Program-made: the position numbers and the translations under genes | Notes under the pieces: model-generated | Told to the model about the DNA's origin: nothing | The model's input: only the letters and a program-made list of their open reading frames with translations | Database searches by the model: none | Shown here: one piece after another, positions 58,534 to 64,000 of the stretch | Layout: every line of letters begins with the position of its first letter | How positions within the stretch are numbered: the stretch's first letter is position 1 | Source: Eucommia ulmoides | Lineage: Eukaryota > Streptophyta > Magnoliopsida > Garryales > Eucommiaceae | Direction: 5' to 3' | NCBI GenBank assembly: GCA_016647705.1 | Contig: CM028334.1 | Coordinates: forward strand, 6,915,546-6,979,545 | DNA: 64,000 bases

Positions 58534-59055
58534 AATCTGTTACTGTTTTAATTAATTTATTTATCATTTTTTTTATTTCGAAAATCAGTGATTTTAAAAA
58601 TAATAATAATAATAAAAAAAAAACAGTTAGTGTTTAAAAATTGTTTTTCTTAAAAAACTGTTACTATTTTAAAATCAGTGAAAGAAACTATTACTGTTTT
58701 GTTATTTTTCAAACTATTACTGTTTTTTTTTTCTCCCGAAAATCAGTAAAAATAAAATAAAAAATCACAAGCCATATTTCTTTTATTTCATTTTATTTGT
58801 CATTATTACCGTGCGAATACTCTATTGTTATAGATTAAAATTTGGTAACCGGGTTGAATTTAATTGTCATTACTACCTACGGACACGGGGTTCCACGTTC
58901 TAATTTACCAGTCTTGTTCTTTATTTTATTCTTTTTATTTATTTATTTTATCTTTATTTTTAACTTATTGGATATTATCTCTTGAAAAAAAAAAAATAAA
59001 AAAAAAAATAAAAAAAATTAATTGGTTTAGTATTTGACATTGAGGAAACCTATGC
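58300..59055 (+). other. A-rich leader of the plus-strand fossil
   Basis: Very A-rich with long A-runs and repeated AACTGTTA/TTACTGTTTT phrases (58330-58740); no coding signal. It lies between the primer-binding site and gag. Confidence 0.6.
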
Positions 59056-60508
59056 ATGAACAGTAGACAATCACGTAATCATAGGGATACACTCTTAAAT
59101 GCCATTTTAGACAACGTTCCTAGAAAAGCAAGATCTAAATTTAATAATCCTATACTAAAACCAATTATCAAAGAAATTAATATGGGAGATATACCAAAAT
59201 CCCTAGAGGAGTACTACATTCCTTCAACGTACGTATCCCCGTCATGTATCCGCTTACCAACTGTAGCGGGTGAGAATAACTTTGAAATCAAATCGTCAAT
59301 AATTCAAATGTTACCTAATTATTATGGAATGAGCACAAATAACCCATATAAACATTTGGATGAATTTTTGGAACTTTGCACTGTTTAAAATATCCAATTT
59401 ATCTGACGATGCAGTTAGGTTAAGATTATTCCCGTTTTCCCTAAAAGATAAAGCTAAATATTGGATGCAATCTTTAGCCCCAGCTTCTATTGGAACTTGG
59501 GCTGACATGCAGAAAGAATTCCTTAGGAAATATTATCCTATAGGAAAAACAAATCAAGTGAGAAGAGCCTTTACTACGTTCACCCAATCTCTGAGTGAAC
59601 AATTCCATGAAAATTGGGAACGATTAAAAGAACTATTGCGCCAATATCCACATCATCAAGTCCCGAGATGGCAGTTAGTACAAAGCTTCTACGAAGGATT
59701 AGATTGGAGTAACCGCCAAATGGTAGATGCTTCATGTGGAAGCACATTTCTAATGAAATCTGAAGATGAGGCATGAGAATTATTTGAAAACCTAAGTGAA
59801 AATTCACTACAACATGATGCATTAGGGAGAAGAGATAGAGGAAATTTAACCTCACCAATAACCAATCAAAGAGCTGGGGTTAACGAAATAAATCAAAATG
59901 AGTTGGTAACAAATCTCTCAAAAGCCCTAGGACAATTGATAAGTAATAATCAATTCACATTTCCTCAATCTCAAACCTTTGAACCCTGTGCGTTGTGTCA
60001 AAGTGTATCTCACCTGATAACGGATTGTCATCTCAGTTCTCAATATCCTAAATATGTGCAAGAGCAAGTTAATGCTGCTCAATCAATGACGAGAAATGAG
60101 AACAATCCGTATTCTAACACCTACAACCCTGGGTGGCGGAATCATCCTAATTTTTCGTGGCAACAATCAAATCAATGCCCACCAATAAATCAACCCCCAA
60201 GACAAAATTTTCAAAATCAATCTCAGCAGTACTCACAATCTCACCCATCTAATCAATATTCTCAATCCGCTAGGGACCCGCAGATGGACGAATTAATATC
60301 TATAATAAAAAATCAATCTCAAGATATAGCAATGCTAAAAAATCAAATGGGTCAACTAGCTAACCAATCCCAAACCATATCAAACTTAGAGACACAAATG
60401 GGTCAACTAGCCAATACTATGCATTGTAGGGATCAGGGAAAACTTCCTAGTCAACCTGTGAGTAATCCTAAGGGACATTACATGGTTGAGACTAGTGGGT
60501 ACCCTTAG
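59056..60508 (+). pseudogene. Gag region of the plus-strand Athila-like fossil
   Basis: Starts near MNSRQSRNHRDTLLNAILDN; retrotransposon gag domain (RLFPFSLKDKAKYWMQSL, TWADMQKEFLRKYYP, FHENWERLKELLRQYPHH), then a Gln/Asn/Ser-rich stretch with a Cys/His cluster (CALCQSVSHLITDCH) and repeated heptads (NQMGQLANQ, TQMGQLANT). A fossil with a few breaks. Confidence 0.85.
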
Positions 60509-61499
60509 GAGTGGGCGGGTGATAGATAATAAGGTAGGAAGTAAGTCGGATGAAGAATTAGAGAAGGATAATAATGGGGGTGAAGAGAGAGAAAAAAGAG
60601 AGAAAATAAGTGATAAAGTAGACTCACTGGGTGAATCGGTGAGAGAAACTATTGAGGAGGACCCTGTTTCCACCTCAATACCTACACCAAGTGGTAAGCA
60701 ACAGTCTAGGTCTCAGCCAGAGGCATCTTATATACCTCCTGTCTCATTCCCGCAATGCTTAGACAAACCCTTACCAACAGACAAGAAATTCAAAAACATG
60801 GAAGAAATTCTTGAAACATTCAAGCGAGTAAAAATAAATCTTCCACTACTAGAGGAAATTAAGCAAGTACCAGCATATGCTAAGTTTCTAAAAGATTTAT
60901 GTACACAGAAAAGAAAAGTAAAAAATCACGTGCTTAAAAAAATCTTCCTTACCGAACATGTGAGCTCTATTCTGAAATATGATACACCACCTAAATTCAA
61001 GGATCCAGGCACACCTACCATTTCATGCGTGATTGGTGATCATACCATTCATCGTGCTCTCTTGGATTTAGGTGCTAGTGTTAATCTTTTGCCATTTTTG
61101 GTATATCAGAAACTTGGCCTAGGAACTTTGCAACCGACATCAGTCACTCTTCAATTGGCTGATAGATCAGTGAAGAAACATAGAGGGGTGATAGAAGATG
61201 TTCTAGTTGGGGCAGGCAAATTTTTCTTCCCTGTTTATTTCATTGTGCTAGATATGGAGCCTGTAGCGAATATGTCTCGACAAATCCCAATTATTCTTGG
61301 GAGACCCTTTTTGGCCACGGCTAATGCATGCATTAATTGTAGAACTGGGGTCATGGATGTATCATTTGGGAATATAAAAGTGCGACTAAATGTGTTAAAT
61401 GCTTCACAAGCGCCCTCAGGAGATGCTGACTCAGAATGCTTTGCGCTTGACATTATTGATGCGTTAGTTGAAGCAGCAACAACATTTGTTACATCTTGA
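60509..61499 (+). pseudogene. Protease region of the plus-strand Athila-like fossil
   Basis: An acidic linker is followed by a retropepsin-like domain: ALLDLGASVNLLPFLVYQKL, then a second strand region ending ILGRPFLATANACIN. It sits between gag and reverse transcriptase, as in Athila. Confidence 0.85.
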
Positions 61500-61748
61500 G
61501 ATCTTGTTGAGGCAACTCTTTTCCATTATGGAGAAGAATTTTTGGTTACGGAGGAGAATATGAAGGAAGTTAATAGTGCGTTAGTATATGTCTTGCAATC
61601 GGAGTCGCCTAAATAGGCACCTCGATTTGAGACACTGCCAATGTCACAAGGTCCACCTCTTAAACCATCCATTGAATCACCACCAAAACTTGAGTTGAAA
61701 TAATTACCTAATTCACTTAAGTATGTCTTCTTAGGTCAGGATAACACT

Positions 61749-63210
61749 TTGCTAGTAATTATTTCGTCTACCTTGACGAAGGAACAAGAAAGTAAATTGG
61801 TTGAAGTGTTAACTCATTATAAGAAGGCAATCGGTTGGTCAATTGCCGACCTCAAGGGTATTGATCCTTCTATTTGTATGCATAGGATACACTTAAAAGA
61901 GAACACGAAACCGCAAGAGAAACACAAAGACGATTAAACCGGAATATGAGGGAGGTAGTAAAAAAAGAAGTGTTGAAGTTGTTAGATGTGGGTATTATTT
62001 ACCCAATCTTTGATAATCCTTGGGTTAGTCCAACCCAAGTCTTTCCTAAAAAGTCCGGTATCACTGTGGTACCAAACTCTGAAGGTGAGTTGATTCAAAC
62101 AAGCGAGGTCACGGGGTGGCGCGTGTGTATTGATTTTAGAAAGCTAAAATCTATGTCACGCAAAGATCATTTTCCGCTGCCATTTATTGATCAAATCCTT
62201 GAGTGTTTAGCGGGTCAGATGTATTTTTACTTTCTAGATGGATATTCGGGGTATAATCAAATAGCTGTATACCCAGAGGATCAGGAGCAAATGACATTCA
62301 CATGCCCGTTTGGGACGTTCACCTACTGGCGAATGCCCTTCGGCTTGTGTAATGCACCCGCAATTTTTCAAAGGTGTATGATGTCAATCTTTTCTGATAT
62401 GATAGAAAAGTTTGTGGAGGTATTCATGTATAATTTTTCTGTGTTCGGAACCTCTTTTGATGACTGCCTTTGAATTCTATCTAGAGTCTTGGAGAGATGT
62501 GAAGAAACAAACCTCGTGTTAAGCTGGGAGAAGAGCCATTTTATGGTTCAAGAAGGAATAGTTCTAGGACATATAGTGTCCTCTAGGGGAATAGAAGTAG
62601 ATAAGGTTAAGGTTGATTTGATAGCAAGTTTGCCACTACCTCAGACGGTGAAGCAAATTCGCTCATTCTTAGGCCACGTGGGTTTCTATCGATGATTTAT
62701 CAAAGACTTTAGCAAAATTGCCTGTCTATTGTGCCATCTTCTTGCACAAGATACCCCATTTGTTTTTAATGAAGCGTGCTTAGAAGCTTTCAATCAATTA
62801 AAGAAAATGTTATCTACTGCTCCTATTATTCAGTCACCGACCATGTAATCGAAACAGTTTTGGGACAACGGGTAGAAAAGGTCCCGAATGTGATATACTA
62901 TGCGAGCAAAACCCTTTCCGGTGCTCAATTGAATTATACAATAACAGAGAAAGAATTTCTCGCTGTAGTATATGCCTTGGATAAATTTAGATCCTACTGC
63001 CTAGGATCTAAAGTTGTTATATTCTCGGATCACGCCGCTTCGCGGTATCTCTTATCCAAGAAAGAAACAAAACCACGACTAATAAGGTGGGTACACTTAC
63101 TCCAAGAATTTGATTATGAAATCCGAGATAAAAAGGGAGTAGAGAATGTTGTTGCCGACCATCTGTCGAGGATATTTATAGAGGGACCTAGAGATGAAGA
63201 ACCTATTTGA
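61749..63210 (+). pseudogene. Reverse transcriptase and RNase H of the plus-strand fossil
   Basis: A connector (LVEVLTHYKKAIGWSIADLK) precedes reverse transcriptase blocks (WRVCIDFRKLKSMSRKDHFP, FLDGYSGYNQIAVYPEDQEQ, TYWRMPFGLCNAPAIFQRCM). The position of the usual YxDD box reads as a changed form (VFMYNFSVF). RNase H ([30 protein letters not shown]) ends near 63210. A fossil with several breaks. Confidence 0.87.
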
Positions 63211-63419
63211 GATACTTTTCCAGACAAACAACTCTTAGCCATATCACACACGCTCGCACCGTGGTATGCCAACTTTGTTAATTATCTAGCTACTGAAAAA
63301 ACACCATCTTACTGGTCAAAACAAGATAAAGATAATTTTTTTTTTCACAGGTGAGATCATTTTACTGGGAATATCTCGACTTCTTTAAATATTTCTCTGA
63401 CCAAATCATTAGACGGTGT

Positions 63420-64000
63420 GTGTCGGAAAGTGAAGTGGAAAGTATATTGATTTTCTGTCACACTCAAGCGTGTGGGGGTTATTTTGGAGGAAAGAAAGCC
63501 ATAGCGAAAATATTACAATGCGGGTTTTATTGGCCAATACTTTTTAAAGATGTACACAACTACTGTCGTGCATGTCTCCGATGCCAACAGTTAGGAGCCA
63601 TGTCTCGAAGAGATATGATGTCCCTTCAACCTATTTTAGTTGTAGAACTGTTCGATGTGTGGAGAATTGATTTCATGGGACCCTTTCCACAATCTTATGG
63701 TAATCTATACATTTTGCTAGCTGTCGATTATGTTTCCAAGTGGGTGGAAGTGATAGCAACAAAAACAAATGATCATAAGGCTGTGCTTCAATTTCTAAAA
63801 GAAATATTTTGTCGTTTTGGGGTTCCACGAGCAATAATAAGTGATGAGGGGAGCCATTTTTGTAACCATCCATTCGAAGCGCTTATGCGAAAATATTCTA
63901 TTACTCACAAAGTGGCCACCCCTTATTATCCCCAAACGAATGGGCAAGCTGAGGTATCCAATAGGGAGGTCAAAAATATTTTAGAAAAGACGGTTAGGCC
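63420..64000 (+). pseudogene. Integrase of the plus-strand fossil, cut by the window edge
   Basis: Zinc-binding segment ([36 protein letters not shown]) and catalytic core blocks ([60 protein letters not shown]). Continues past 64000. Confidence 0.87.

Larger units (their letters stand above)
56814..64000 (+). mobile_element. Athila-like Ty3/gypsy fossil (plus strand), runs off the window
   Basis: Starts with a probable 5' LTR (56814 to about 58262, first bases TGATTGTTCTCAATTTTATG) and a primer-binding-like TGGCGGTGTTGCCGGAGA at 58263 (close to the conserved Athila leader). A long A-rich leader follows, then gag, protease, reverse transcriptase, RNase H and integrase in gypsy order, still in integrase at the window end. 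The left end abuts pol of the opposite-strand element, so it probably inserted there. Broken, with several breaks, but better preserved than its neighbour. 3' LTR and target duplication are outside the window. Confidence 0.82.

Overview
The window is nuclear DNA of a eudicot plant. It is AT-rich, genes have several introns with GT-AG borders, and the recognisable genes are plant-specific: a cyclic-nucleotide-gated channel, RDR1, and an LRR receptor-like pseudokinase. Most of the sequence is transposable elements of many classes, often nested. No rRNA, tRNA or CRISPR array was seen.

Host genes, left to right: the 3' half of a CNGC channel gene (+, 497-1562); a four-exon gene for a conserved multi-pass membrane protein (-, 3483-6601); a small stress-type plant protein (+, 19378-19878); an intact four-exon RNA-dependent RNA polymerase of the RDR1 type (-, 25406-30577, 1127 aa, DLDGD catalytic motif); and a two-exon LRR receptor-like pseudokinase (-, 45198-48257, 619 aa). 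All exon joins given were checked by hand for reading phase.

Mobile DNA: a 930-bp hAT element with an 8-bp target duplication (1802-2731); a small MITE family (2769-2966, 44651-44863); an Au-like SINE (5092-5227); four TRIM copies (about 5.5, 17.2, 18.0 and 46.0 kb), two of them inside host introns; a large Tat/Ogre-type Ty3/gypsy fossil lacking most of pol (7793-16728, TSD ATCAC); an 11.4-kb Mutator-like element (MULE, 30778-42220); two long foldback elements (43285-44250, 50323-52292); and two Athila-like gypsy fossils in opposite orientations (about 49.1-56.8 kb on minus, 56.8 kb to the window end on plus), the first carrying a foldback MULE in its LTR.

The most unusual object is the MULE. 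It carries a transposase (-), a nine-exon gene joining a DUF1985-like region, a coiled coil and a Ulp1/C48 protease (+), and a third small coiled-coil ORF (+). Its introns and spacers, but not its exons, hold dozens of copies of a TAGTTAC/GTAACTA motif, many as a tight dyad TAGTTAC-NN-GTAACTA. A roughly 175-bp tandem array fills the first intron of the protease gene, and a second array lies upstream of the transposase start. This resembles the self-targeted motif arrays of VANDAL elements, which are bound by their own anti-silencing protein, but the motif differs. The left end of the MULE lies about 200 bp upstream of the RDR1 start codon.
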